DNA from: Planctomycetota bacterium
GTDB taxonomy: Bacteria > Planctomycetota > JACQVV01 > JASMLP01
Length of the DNA stretch: 64,000 bases
Assembly: GCA_030748635.1 (NCBI GenBank)
Contig: JASMLP010000166.1
Location: forward strand, 19,087 to 83,086
Direction: 5' to 3'
In this document: in pieces, positions 1 through 9,074 of the stretch
How positions within the stretch are numbered: the stretch's first letter is position 1
Layout of the letters: every line of letters starts with the position of its first letter
Program-made: the position numbers and the translations under genes
The notes under the pieces: generated by a model
The model's database searches: none
The model's input: only the letters and a program-made list of their open reading frames with translations
Told to the model about the DNA's origin: nothing

Positions 1-3000
1 CCGGATACCGAAAAGGCATCTGGTAGACCAGAGATCCCGCGGAGTGAGCTTCTCTGGAGGTCCCGAATGCGCCTCGAAAGATCCCCTTGCTATCCACCGA
101 TGGCATCCACAGCACCCCTTGACTCCGTCGGGTATATCCGACCATCTCGGCTCCCACCCGAACATACCCTTCATTGGAATAGCCGGAAACCGAAGAGACT
201 CGAAGCGCGTTGTCATCCGCTCCCAAACCCGAAGTGAGAGCTGAAGCAACGAGATGAGATTGAGGAAAGACTAGAGCCCCCCCCGCATGGGCACCCGACG
301 AAGAGCCCAGATACCCGCGAATACATCCCTGTAGCACCCCCCCACCCGCCTGAGTCACGAGCCCGGTATATCCCACGTATTCATCACCGATTTTGACGAT
401 CCCGCCCGTTGCAGAAAGCCCGGTCGTAGAAGACACCTGAATCACGCTGTCCGAAGCAGAAATTCCGGTGCCAGATGCCAGCGGGAGTCCCCCCGTCACG
501 GCCAATGCGCCGGAACGCAATTCGTCAATAACTCCGGAACAGGTCCCACCCGCAAGACCGGACGCAGGCCCACCAAAGAAGACAGCCCCCCCGGTATAGG
601 GCAATTCTCCCGTGGGAAATTTCAGAAGGCGCGAACCCCCGGAAGCGGCATAAGTACGACTCACCCATCCCCGAAAAGCGACCCGGTTTCCAGAAACCCA
701 GTTGACCGTCATCGAAAGTCGACTTCCCAGCGCGTTCCCTTCGATCAAGGTGACCGAATCGAATCGTCCCACCTCGCTGGAGGTGGCGTTTCCGCCGACA
801 GTGAATACCGGTTCGACCTGGGTTCCCGACCGATGCTGCACTTCGAGAGTTCCGTCCCGGGCCCGAATAAGCGCATTTTGAAGAATCTGATCCAAGGTTG
901 TAACCCCGTTGGCAAGATCCTGGATCAACTGAGGGATCTGAGACTGAATCGATTGCATATCCACCGATTCATAGATAAAGAATCGCCCCATCTGGATCGA
1001 AGAGTAGTTGATCCACTCATCGTCGATCTGGATCGAACCGCTGGCGGGATAATCCGACGCATTATCCACTGCGACCGAACACGGGATCACATAGGAACCT
1101 TGAGTAATGGTACGCGGCAAGGTGCCCAGTTGCCCCCGTTGACACCCCGAAAGACTGTTACTCGATTTCCCGGTGTAAGATACGTACTCGAAACGTATTC
1201 CAGGAAAGCTCAATCGAACCAGTAAAGCAAATCCCTCCGACGGAAAGGCCGAGGTATTCTGCACGGGGATGATGGTGTCGGTCGCCGGCAGCGGTTGACC
1301 GATCGGCACATTCACCAGAGTAAAATCGAGTGGATCCAGGTCTTCAGAAAGCGACCCGCCACCTCGCTGCAGATCGCTCGTCACCGGGATCGCGTAACCG
1401 TAGGGAAGAACCGGTGTCCCGCTAGCGTGCGACATCGGCGCGGTTCCGGCCCGATTCCGACGACTGCTGGAGAAACCGGGTGTGCTGGTGCGAACCGTCA
1501 AGCTCCGTCCAGAGATTCGTTCGTATTCGATGACCTCTGTCCCGATCTGTACCACCCCCTGGGCGGGAAGATCGACATTCCGGTCCAAAGTAATCGTCCT
1601 CGACGAGGCACTCAGAGAGCCCGCTAACCGGGCGGAAAGAGGCCCCCCATCGCCGGTTCGGTAGGCGAACTCTGTTCCCGCATCCCAACCATCGATGAGT
1701 AAAGACAGTCCGCCATAAGCGGTCGAATTCCAGGCCACATCAACATGGGACCACTGTCCGAGAGGAAGAGGTCGATTGGCTCGAGTCTCCGCATAGGCGG
1801 CCTCCAGAGTCACATCGTATACCTTGAAAGATAAAGCGGATCCTTCGTCGACGAGGCTCAATCGGTCGGAAACGTCTCCCGTTCCAGAATCGAGAAGGAT
1901 CTCTCCCCGCGACCGAGGAGAAAACCAGAACTGAATCACTCCTGGAGCCAACTGCCCCCCGGACGTTGCAAGGCTATTGATCAGCCCCTGGGACCTCTGA
2001 ATCGTCCGCCCCTGGTGACTTCCCGCAAAATGCTCACGACCCGGAAGAGGCATCGGCAAAAGACCGACCGTTCCCGGTTCACCCTGCTCGGGCAACTGCA
2101 AAGACGAACGGGCTCCTAGAAAACGGGGTCCAGTCACCACCCACGAGGAGAGCATAAATTCCTTCGACCTGCGAAAACCGCTCTGCGTTCCGACCGAATA
2201 GCCCCCCATCGCAGGCAGTGCGACCAGCTGTCGAAGAGTTTGTCGAGACCGTTCCGCGCCCGCGTCCCCGCTGACCCAGCTAGTCCCTTCAATCCAAAAA
2301 AGTCGCCCAGCCGCATAGGAGAAGGGAGCCGTAGTCTGCCGCAACCGTGAGGCCTGCTGCCAGCCGATCGTGCCCCCCCCACGACGCCCCCGCCTTTCGG
2401 TATAAGTCGCAGGAGCACCGCCGGGATGCTGACCCGCCACCAGAATCGAATTTTTGATACTCGGATTCATCTCATCCGAGGGAATGGAATCGAGTACCGA
2501 TGACAGATGAACAGGCCCCCGAATCGCCTCCCCCCGGTCACGCAGTGAGAGAATTTCGCGGGTGACCCGGAGGGCATCGGAGTGGGTAACCACCACACTT
2601 CCCGTCCCACGAATCCCGGACAAAAGCGCCACAAGCACTTTGGGGGGGGCGCTGTTGACCTGAACCGGGATGGGAGAAAGCACCGAGACTCGCGCAGCCG
2701 TCGTAAAAGCAATTCCCAGTTTTTGATGGAGGGCCAGCTGTCCGGACTGGACTCCTCGCACCAGGCCGTAAGCTTCTCTCCCTCCCTCCTGGATCCGCAC
2801 CACAGAGCCGGGATAGACAAAATCGATCCGATCGACTCGTAGTACATCGGGCACGTTCAATGCGGAGCTGCTGGGCAAAGTATTGCGCAGGAACTGTTCT
2901 CCCGTCCAGGTAGAGACATCTTCACACCAACCCCGCACCGTCAAATAGGGAGCGATCCGGTTGAATTCGCTTCGTGACAATGTACTCGACCCCAGATCCG

Positions 3001-3751
3001 CAATCCTCCGAACCTCTTCGACAGTCCGAAAAGGCTGCCAGCGAGAAGGGTCGCGTAACGGATATTTGGCTATCTTGTAGGCCCGAGCGTCGATCACGTG
3101 AGTACCGGCCGCATGCATTCGAGCCGAGTAGTATTCAAATGGGCGCGAATCGTTGAGTACCGCTCGGGTTAACTGCTCGAAACCGGTTTCACTTCGAAAC
3201 TGATACCCGATCAGTTCACCGTTGACAAAAAGGAGTCCCGCGTCGGGAAATCCTCGCGTGGATTCGACTTCAAGAACCGCCGTTTCCCCTTGCGGTAAAT
3301 TCCGGCTCACCACCGTGGAGGCCAAAAGGTTTCCAAGCAACGAGAAGTTAGCCCGGTTCAGATCGATCAGCCCGGCCGCATCCTGGGCACGGGCTGTGAT
3401 GAATCTTCCGCGACCCGCAGCATCCACCCCAAGTTTCCCTCGCAATTCCGCTCCCATCCAAACGGAAGATTCACTCGGGAGGTCGTACTGGGGAGTATCA
3501 AAGGGCGGTTCAGCCCGAGAACTGGACTCGGAGGTCCGATCGGTCGAAACCAGCGAAGCCTTTGCGTGAGCCAAAGCGGTCCGGGCGCCCAGGCGAGCCT
3601 CGAAACGGGCGCTAAAACCGAGAGCTTCCCGACGCTCGATGCGCATACTCACCGAGAAGGGAATCACGATGATGGCCAGTAAGGCCAGTGTGGCGATCAC
3701 CAGGAGCAAGGCGATGCCCTGACGAGAATACTTCCCAGCGAATGAGTTCAC
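1..3751 (-). CDS. Giant GspK-like pseudopilin with LamG-like domain and repeats (3' end beyond window)
   Basis: Open frame read on the minus strand from a GTG at 3751 to the window edge with no stop, so at least 1250 residues; the C terminus is missing. The start overlaps the previous gene's TGA (GTGA), which implies coupled translation. Residues about 10-34 are one hydrophobic segment (GIALLLVIATLALLAIIV) after a short basic leader, as in type II secretion minor pseudopilin GspK, and an AAGLIDLNRA motif near residue 115 resembles the conserved early motif of GspK. GspK proteins are normally about 300-350 residues, so this one is greatly expanded. Around 1960-1620 it has a LamG/concanavalin-like stretch (LPLGQWSHVDVAWN, LLIDGW). 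Modules with an IGxExIxY core, followed in several copies by RGxxGTxxxxHxxG, recur through the rest. Inferred role: tip or surface-exposed pseudopilin. The GspK assignment is moderate; no catalytic domain was recognised. Confidence 0.75.
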   Translation of the reverse strand, partial: MNSFAGKYSRQGIALLLVIATLALLAIIVIPFSVSMRIERREALGFSARFEARLGARTALAHAKASLVSTDRTSESSSRAEPPFDTPQYDLPSESSVWMGAELRGKLGVDAAGRGRFITARAQDAAGLIDLNRANFSLLGNLLASTVVSRNLPQGETAVLEVESTRGFPDAGLLFVNGELIGYQFRSETGFEQLTRAVLNDSRPFEYYSARMHAAGTHVIDARAYKIAKYPLRDPSRWQPFRTVEEVRRIADLGSSTLSRSEFNRIAPYLTVRGWCEDVSTWTGEQFLRNTLPSSSALNVPDVLRVDRIDFVYPGSVVRIQEGGREAYGLVRGVQSGQLALHQKLGIAFTTAARVSVLSPIPVQVNSAPPKVLVALLSGIRGTGSVVVTHSDALRVTREILSLRDRGEAIRGPVHLSSVLDSIPSDEMNPSIKNSILVAGQHPGGAPATYTERRGRRGGGTIGWQQASRLRQTTAPFSYAAGRLFWIEGTSWVSGDAGAERSRQTLRQLVALPAMGGYSVGTQSGFRRSKEFMLSSWVVTGPRFLGARSSLQLPEQGEPGTVGLLPMPLPGREHFAGSHQGRTIQRSQGLINSLATSGGQLAPGVIQFWFSPRSRGEILLDSGTGDVSDRLSLVDEGSALSFKVYDVTLEAAYAETRANRPLPLGQWSHVDVAWNSTAYGGLSLLIDGWDAGTEFAYRTGDGGPLSARLAGSLSASSRTITLDRNVDLPAQGVVQIGTEVIEYERISGRSLTVRTSTPGFSSSRRNRAGTAPMSHASGTPVLPYGYAIPVTSDLQRGGGSLSEDLDPLDFTLVNVPIGQPLPATDTIIPVQNTSAFPSEGFALLVRLSFPGIRFEYVSYTGKSSNSLSGCQRGQLGTLPRTITQGSYVIPCSVAVDNASDYPASGSIQIDDEWINYSSIQMGRFFIYESVDMQSIQSQIPQLIQDLANGVTTLDQILQNALIRARDGTLEVQHRSGTQVEPVFTVGGNATSSEVGRFDSVTLIEGNALGSRLSMTVNWVSGNRVAFRGWVSRTYAASGGSRLLKFPTGELPYTGGAVFFGGPASGLAGGTCSGVIDELRSGALAVTGGLPLASGTGISASDSVIQVSSTTGLSATGGIVKIGDEYVGYTGLVTQAGGGVLQGCIRGYLGSSSGAHAGGALVFPQSHLVASALTSGLGADDNALRVSSVSGYSNEGYVRVGAEMVGYTRRSQGVLWMPSVDSKGIFRGAFGTSREAHSAGSLVYQMPFRYP

Positions 3752-4791
3752 GATCCGCTCCGGGTCAACGGCGGGGCGCCGTAGCGTTCCGCCTCTTCCT
3801 GAGTCTCCAAGATCTTGATCTCTTTGAAACCTCCCATGCGGGTCACCTCGACCACCGCCCACTTCTCCAGGTTCTCACTATAGAGAAGGACCCGTTCGAT
3901 ATCGGTATCTCCATGAACTCCGGAATCGAGACGTCCACGGGCATCGAAGACAAAGCGTTGGGGAGTCCGGACGATCCGGATGCGTTCCGGCAGTTCGATC
4001 TGCTCCAGGGTCACCACATGATCCAACCGGACCTCATCGATGATTCCCTGAAAAGGCAAACTCGGGTCACTCACCGTGAATGTACGTTCCGGCTCCAATC
4101 GAGGCATCTCATCCATCGGGACGCTTGCGACTCGGACCCGGTCGATCCAGAGCGCGAGTTCAACTCCGTCGGCGACCAGCGCGACATGAGTGAATCGGTT
4201 TCCCGTCATGAATCCAGGCTCGGTAAGGACCTGGGCCCCACCCGACTCACCGACCAATCTCATCTCATCATCCATCCAGAGAACCGCCCCACGTCCCGCC
4301 CTCAGAATCACCTGCCGACAGCGACGCCTGGGCTCCACCCACGCTTCCATCGCAATGCCTGTCGACAACCCAAACTCTCCCAGTAGACCGCAGTCGATTC
4401 GGCTTCCTGGCGACAGACCAAACAGCCCCCCCTGCCCGAAACGTCCCGAGATCCATTCCACCCCGTGGACCTGTCCATGCCGTCCATAAGCTCCGGTGGT
4501 CCGATCATCCTCGAAATGCCATTGGCCCACGATTCGACGCCCGACACCACGAAAAGAGTTGCGACTCGAATCGATCTCGACCTGGGATCGAGCGGAACCC
4601 GCCAACGCCCACTGACGCGCAGTTCTCAAAACAGACACGATCTGATTCCCTGAAGCTTCAAGCCGGTGTCCACGGCGAAGATTCGAGAAAAACGCGCTGC
4701 TAATCCCTAAAATGATCGCCACGAGACTCACCACGACCATCAACTCCACCAGCGTGTAGGCCCGAGACCCACTGGAGGAGATCGGCCGCAC
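3748..4791 (-). CDS. GspH-like pseudopilin carrying a LamG-like domain
   Basis: About 347 residues. The chosen start is GTG at 4791, two bases after the preceding stop and 8 bases after a GAAGGGG ribosome-binding site; a TTG at 4809 is the alternative. An 11-residue leader ends in SRA before YTLVELMVVVSLVAIILG, the type IV prepilin N-methylation motif with Glu at +5. The position before the cleavage site is Ala rather than the usual Gly. Residues about 40-80 (SVLRTARQWALAGSARSQVEID) match GspH-type minor pseudopilins. Residues about 86-270 look like a LamG/concanavalin jelly roll (GQWHFEDD, AMEAWVEP, FTHVALVADG, LALWIDRVRV), which ordinary GspH lacks. The C terminus returns to a short pseudopilin-like strand region. 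Inferred role: minor pseudopilin that displays a binding domain. Confidence 0.8.
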   Translation of the reverse strand: MRPISSSGSRAYTLVELMVVVSLVAIILGISSAFFSNLRRGHRLEASGNQIVSVLRTARQWALAGSARSQVEIDSSRNSFRGVGRRIVGQWHFEDDRTTGAYGRHGQVHGVEWISGRFGQGGLFGLSPGSRIDCGLLGEFGLSTGIAMEAWVEPRRRCRQVILRAGRGAVLWMDDEMRLVGESGGAQVLTEPGFMTGNRFTHVALVADGVELALWIDRVRVASVPMDEMPRLEPERTFTVSDPSLPFQGIIDEVRLDHVVTLEQIELPERIRIVRTPQRFVFDARGRLDSGVHGDTDIERVLLYSENLEKWAVVEVTRMGGFKEIKILETQEEAERYGAPPLTRSGS

Positions 4792-4793
4792 CC

Positions 4794-5426
4794 CTATTTC
4801 CCCTTCCAACTGGTGATATCGTCCGCTTCGCCGCGATCATCCACCCCGTTGGGCCCCACCGACCAGATCTGATAGCGTCCTTCACCCGGTAGCACACCTT
4901 TGGTCTTGGTGGTGATGGGTGCGATGGTAGTCAGTCGACCATCAATCATGTAGGGCACACTACGTCCCCGAAGGACCTCGGCCCAGGAGAAATAGATGTA
5001 TGGGTTGCCCCAGGGGTCGACCAACTCGTAGAGTTCAGTGGTATCGCGTGCGCCTGTATAAACACTCAACGAACCCCGAACCTGATCCTCATCGGTATTT
5101 TGCAACCGAGCCGGCGGCAATTCGTGATAAGGACCTTTCCCTCGACGAGTATCCAGGCAGGCGACCAGGCATTCGTTGCCTTCATTCGCGGGTAATCCCC
5201 CCGCACCCAGCAGCGAAAGTCTCGAGGGTGGATAGGCCTGAAAATCCTGCTCGTAAGATTCCAGTGCGGTTCGTAAGTGGGCAATCTCGTTCAGAGATGC
5301 CGCCGATTTACCACGCGATAAAACACTGCCGATAGTCGGCACCAAAATCCCGGCAAGAATTCCGAGAACCGCAATGACCACCAACAATTCGATCAGGGTA
5401 AACGCTTGGCGTTGTATTGAGGACAT
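4794..5426 (-). CDS. gspG: Major pseudopilin GspG-like
   Basis: About 210 residues. The start is ATG at 5426, whose first base is the last base of the upstream TGA (TGATG), with AGGGAG five bases before it; a GTG three bases upstream is less likely. The prepilin motif is QAFTLIELLVVIAVLGILAGILVP, with Ala before the cleavage site. The C-terminal half has the GspG signature ELVDPWGNPYIYFS and ends with IWSVGPNGVDDRGEADDITSW, the calcium-binding loop region typical of GspG. GspG forms the body of the type II secretion pseudopilus in the periplasm. It is longer than the usual 140 residues because of an insertion between the first helix and the WGNPY region. Next to the GspH-like and GspK-like genes, this supports a type II secretion-like pseudopilus. 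Confidence 0.88.
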   Translation of the reverse strand: MSSIQRQAFTLIELLVVIAVLGILAGILVPTIGSVLSRGKSAASLNEIAHLRTALESYEQDFQAYPPSRLSLLGAGGLPANEGNECLVACLDTRRGKGPYHELPPARLQNTDEDQVRGSLSVYTGARDTTELYELVDPWGNPYIYFSWAEVLRGRSVPYMIDGRLTTIAPITTKTKGVLPGEGRYQIWSVGPNGVDDRGEADDITSWKGK

Positions 5427-8095
5427 CACTGCTCCCTACGTCGAAAAATGAATCTGGCTTCGCTCACAGCGATTCGATACGAACGATTTCTGCGTGCCAT
5501 CCCGAAGACTCCTACCCGGAACCCACCTCCAGAGAATGGAACCTGAACTCGTACATCCCGAGCAACAACTTCTCCGTTGAGCAAAAGATCGTACTGGCGC
5601 CTCTTGGACGTCGAGCGGATCGCAATCTGGACCGGATCCCCCGCAGTCCAGTTACCCAGTATCGTCCATTCGGGAAGACTCTCTCCGTTCACACTGGCCA
5701 CCACCAACTTGCCCTTCCAACTTCGTCCGAAATAGAGCCCGGACAACCCTTCGTTCTTCCGACCGCTGAAAAGACCGATCCCCGACCAGGAATCACTAGC
5801 CTCGGAAAGATCCAAAGTGGCTCGAAATTCAACAAATTCCTCGGCATGGGTCGCCTGCGCCATCAAAGTGATTCCGTAATCGACAGATGAGATCCCCTGG
5901 AAGACCGCCTGTTGATTTTCGATCCGCACCTGGACTCCACGGTCCTCCTTCTCCTGCCACTTCCGATAGATATTCATGTCATCGGATCGGGCGAAAACAT
6001 CGGCCCACTGCCACTTGGAAAGATTATCCCGTATCGAAGCCCGACAGATCTTAGCGTGATCCAGAAACTCGCGACTACGAGCGGTGAGCAGATCCCGAGC
6101 GGAGGCGTCCGTCACCGAAGCCATCTCTTCCTGATACCGCTCCTGGGCGTCTCGAAATTGCTCCTCGGCCTCGATGAGATTCCCCTTCAACGATTCCAGA
6201 TATCCGAATCCCAGAGGTGCGCCGAGGAAGGTTGGGTCCAGCGAGGAGGCTCGCTCGTAACAGGTACGAGCATGAACCCATAACGGAGTACGAATATTTT
6301 CCTCTGAAACCTTCCGGGCAGATTCCAGGTACACACGTGCTAACTGAGCATACTTTCCGGCTGTCGCTCGACGCGCGATAGATGTTCGAAAGAAACGGAT
6401 AGCGGAGTCCATTTGACCACTCTCCATCGCCAGGACTCCCAGTCGACTCATGCAATCGGTCAGCCCGAAATCTTTGCGCAAAGCGGACTCATAGGAATCT
6501 TTTGCCTTCTGATGGTACGGACTAGCCGAGTCTCCTCTCGCCATCCTCCACTGGAAATTAGCGAGAAAGTAGTCGGCGAAGGCGTTCGTTGGATTGCTGA
6601 AAAGCGCGTCCGCGTAGAGAGCCTCGACCTCCGCCGGCTCCATCTCACTCTTTTTCTCTTCCAGAGCCGCGAGCCCAAGGAACGGGAGGCAAGAATCCAG
6701 GGACATTCTAACACTCGCTTCTTCGAGAGCGTTTTCCGCATCGCTATATTCCTTTAACCCGAAAAGCGTAACGCCTAAAGAGTATTGAATAGGTCCGGCT
6801 TCGGATTCGGTGGCGGACGAAAGAGCTTTCTCGTACAAAACTCGAGCCGCCTCGAGCTGTCCACGAAGATAATAGGCTCCCCCAAGAAGCTCATAAACGC
6901 GAACACCGGCCTCTTCGGAGGAAGACAATTCAGTCCCCAATTCCACCGCCTCATTCACCCGCCCCGTCACCAGCAACGCCTCCAGGAACAAGGTCCGCCC
7001 CGGAAGATCCATCCCTCCTCCCTTGGAGATTCTCTGCAAAATCCGATACGCGGACTCCGTCTCCCCCGCAACCAACTGAGACCGGGCCAATTCGATGAGA
7101 TGATCCTTGTTCTTGGATGCGACCTTCCCACGATCTCGCAAAGCCCACTCGCTCGTTCCTAGCGCGGGCGTTTCCAGTATCACCGCCCGAGCGGCCAGTA
7201 GTCCGGGATCATCATTGCGAAGACTCAACCCCTCATTCAATACCCCCAAGGCGTGATCTAGATTCCCCAGAAAACGGTTGAGGTTCGCCAATTCGATCCG
7301 AACGCGACTCGCGCTGGGTTGCTTGTCGAGAAAAGCCTGGTACGACAAGACAGCCACCGAGCGAAGTTCCTGATGTTCCCGACATTCCCGAGCCAGATCC
7401 AGAACGGCGCTCCCGCCCCGGGATCGCAAACTCTCGAGATGGTCGAGATACACATTTTCCAGGCTGCGAACACGTTCGATTCGAGCGACCTCACCTCGAT
7501 CAAAGCTGCGTTGAACCGATCCTTGTACATTTCGGAAATACACCTTGTCTTCCTCGACCTGTAACAAAGTCCCCTCCAGACGCCTTCCGTCTTCCAGTTC
7601 GATCACGTCGTGCAAACGTACCTGATCTTGCAAGCTTGGAGGACCGGTCGCCGTTGGGATCATCAAACCGGGTTGCCCGGAGGTTGTTGGAACAGGAGAG
7701 GCAAGAGTCGCCACAGCCTCAGGAACGCCAGGAACCAGCGGCAACGTCAACCAGTAGCAAGCGCTCGCATCCGGTAACGGGGAGATCGGCAATCGTAGCG
7801 GCACCAGTCCCGGCAAGGGAGGCAGGGAAAGGCTCGGCGGCGGAAGCGGACGTTGATTGTTCGAGAAGCGGAACGGATCGTGCTGCGAATTTCGCCAATA
7901 GAAATCCAGATCCTGATCGATAAACACACCCTCCTCGCCCCGAATATCCCCCAGACTCGAACCGGCGCTTCGCATCGGAACCGACCAATCTTCCGGCTCC
8001 GTCGCATCCAACAACTGTCCCAAAAGAACGGGGGTCAAGATCAGAAGGGTCAGCAACAACTGAACCTGTTCCTTATGTTCGGTTATCCAGTCCAT
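5426..8095 (-). CDS. Membrane-anchored TPR protein with C-terminal jelly-roll domain
   Basis: 889 residues, ATG at 8095 preceded by AGGA. One transmembrane segment lies at about residues 10-29 (VQLLLTLLILTPVLLGQLL), followed by a Pro-rich stretch (LPPPSLSLPPLPG). A small beta domain at about 165-210 (IELEDGRRLEGTLLQ) resembles an SH3-like fold. Residues about 220-690 are tetratricopeptide-type helices (for example AILGALYY-type and LGVLNEGLSLRNDDPGLLAARA). The last 190 residues (VEFRATLDLSEASDSWSGIG, GFRVGVFGM) resemble the DUF1080/LamG jelly-roll group. It sits between the assembly-platform and pseudopilin genes and is translationally coupled to gspG, so a scaffold role in the same machine is inferred. 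No enzymatic motif was found. Confidence 0.72.
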   Translation of the reverse strand: MDWITEHKEQVQLLLTLLILTPVLLGQLLDATEPEDWSVPMRSAGSSLGDIRGEEGVFIDQDLDFYWRNSQHDPFRFSNNQRPLPPPSLSLPPLPGLVPLRLPISPLPDASACYWLTLPLVPGVPEAVATLASPVPTTSGQPGLMIPTATGPPSLQDQVRLHDVIELEDGRRLEGTLLQVEEDKVYFRNVQGSVQRSFDRGEVARIERVRSLENVYLDHLESLRSRGGSAVLDLARECREHQELRSVAVLSYQAFLDKQPSASRVRIELANLNRFLGNLDHALGVLNEGLSLRNDDPGLLAARAVILETPALGTSEWALRDRGKVASKNKDHLIELARSQLVAGETESAYRILQRISKGGGMDLPGRTLFLEALLVTGRVNEAVELGTELSSSEEAGVRVYELLGGAYYLRGQLEAARVLYEKALSSATESEAGPIQYSLGVTLFGLKEYSDAENALEEASVRMSLDSCLPFLGLAALEEKKSEMEPAEVEALYADALFSNPTNAFADYFLANFQWRMARGDSASPYHQKAKDSYESALRKDFGLTDCMSRLGVLAMESGQMDSAIRFFRTSIARRATAGKYAQLARVYLESARKVSEENIRTPLWVHARTCYERASSLDPTFLGAPLGFGYLESLKGNLIEAEEQFRDAQERYQEEMASVTDASARDLLTARSREFLDHAKICRASIRDNLSKWQWADVFARSDDMNIYRKWQEKEDRGVQVRIENQQAVFQGISSVDYGITLMAQATHAEEFVEFRATLDLSEASDSWSGIGLFSGRKNEGLSGLYFGRSWKGKLVVASVNGESLPEWTILGNWTAGDPVQIAIRSTSKRRQYDLLLNGEVVARDVRVQVPFSGGGFRVGVFGMARRNRSYRIAVSEARFIFRRREQ

Positions 8096-8189
8096 GACGT
8101 CCTGATTTCTATCCGGGTGGATGAAAGAAAAGGGCTCGATATGGATACCAGCCGGGAATCACCGCGGCATTCATCATGTTCAAAAGACA

Positions 8190-9065
8190 TCAAAAATCCT
8201 CGAAAAGAATCTTCCTGGGAGCTTTCTTCTTCCCGCGTCCCGCTCCCCCAGGCGTGGTTCCAGAACTTCCGCCATAACCACCTTGCCCTCCCTCGATACC
8301 CGCTTGGAGAGCTTTGGCGACTTCGTCCCCCTCCTGGACCAGAAGGGCTCCGAGAGTCACTTCCAGTGTCATCAAGGAGTCCTTCGACCGACTTTTGACT
8401 GTCGCCTGGCGCAACGCGAAAGCGCGACGCGTCCCTCGCAACACCTCATGAAGAAACTCTGCGACCTGATCCGAACTGCCTTCAAGAACCAGACGCAACG
8501 GAGTCTCGATCAGATAGGGTTCTGACTGGCTCGGAGTAGAAACGGAATGATCGATCGACACGATTCGACGGACACGAGCCGCAAAGGCCGCCTCCAGAAT
8601 GTCACGAGACATATCCAATCGCAGAAGGGCTCGGTCCAGTTCGTCCGCCGTAGGATTGGAATCTCCAAACCCCAGGTCGGGAGGGAACGGCATGGAAAAT
8701 TCGCTTTGACGTCGTGTAAATTCGGATTGGAGCGCGAGGCGCATCTTGAAGAAATCGACACTTCCCTCCACCGACTTCAAGGTCAATGAGGGATTCCTCT
8801 CGAACGCAATCCGGTTTTCCAAACGTTGAATCAACGTCGCCAGTCGGGATCGAGACTCCTGAGCCTGAGAAACCAGTCCCGGTTCAGGCGGCACCTTCGC
8901 GGCAAAAAGCGACTGAAGCGTATTGCGTTCATTATGACTATCTTTGCGAGCTTGTTCGACTTTATCGCCCAATCCGCCAAGCACACAAGGCCCCAGCACG
9001 ACCAGCATACATCCCTGGATGCCGACCAAACGCACCCAACTCTTGTTTTCCTGGTAAAAAGACAT
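8190..9065 (-). CDS. PilO/GspM-like inner-membrane assembly protein
   Basis: 291 residues, ATG at 9065. One N-terminal transmembrane segment (WVRLVGIQGCMLVVLGPCVLGGL), then a predicted coiled coil (about 35-85, rich in Glu, Arg, Gln) and an alpha/beta domain. The order helix, coiled coil, ferredoxin-like domain, and the position directly after a PilM-PilN fusion, match PilO/GspM and the Amuc_1100-type pilus proteins of PVC bacteria. The segment PLRLVLEGSSDQVAEFLHEVLR is the type of beta-alpha unit seen in PilO. The C terminus is a Gly-rich, then Lys-rich tail (GGQGGYGG, GRGKKKAPRK). Sequence identity in this family is low, so the assignment rests on architecture and gene order. Confidence 0.65.
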   Translation of the reverse strand: MSFYQENKSWVRLVGIQGCMLVVLGPCVLGGLGDKVEQARKDSHNERNTLQSLFAAKVPPEPGLVSQAQESRSRLATLIQRLENRIAFERNPSLTLKSVEGSVDFFKMRLALQSEFTRRQSEFSMPFPPDLGFGDSNPTADELDRALLRLDMSRDILEAAFAARVRRIVSIDHSVSTPSQSEPYLIETPLRLVLEGSSDQVAEFLHEVLRGTRRAFALRQATVKSRSKDSLMTLEVTLGALLVQEGDEVAKALQAGIEGGQGGYGGSSGTTPGGAGRGKKKAPRKILFEDF

Positions 9066-9074
9066 GAGGGCGAA

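Noticed and set aside
3688..4386. 232-codon plus-strand frame
   Set aside because: Antisense to the GspH-like gene; rich in His/Pro/Arg as expected for a shadow frame.
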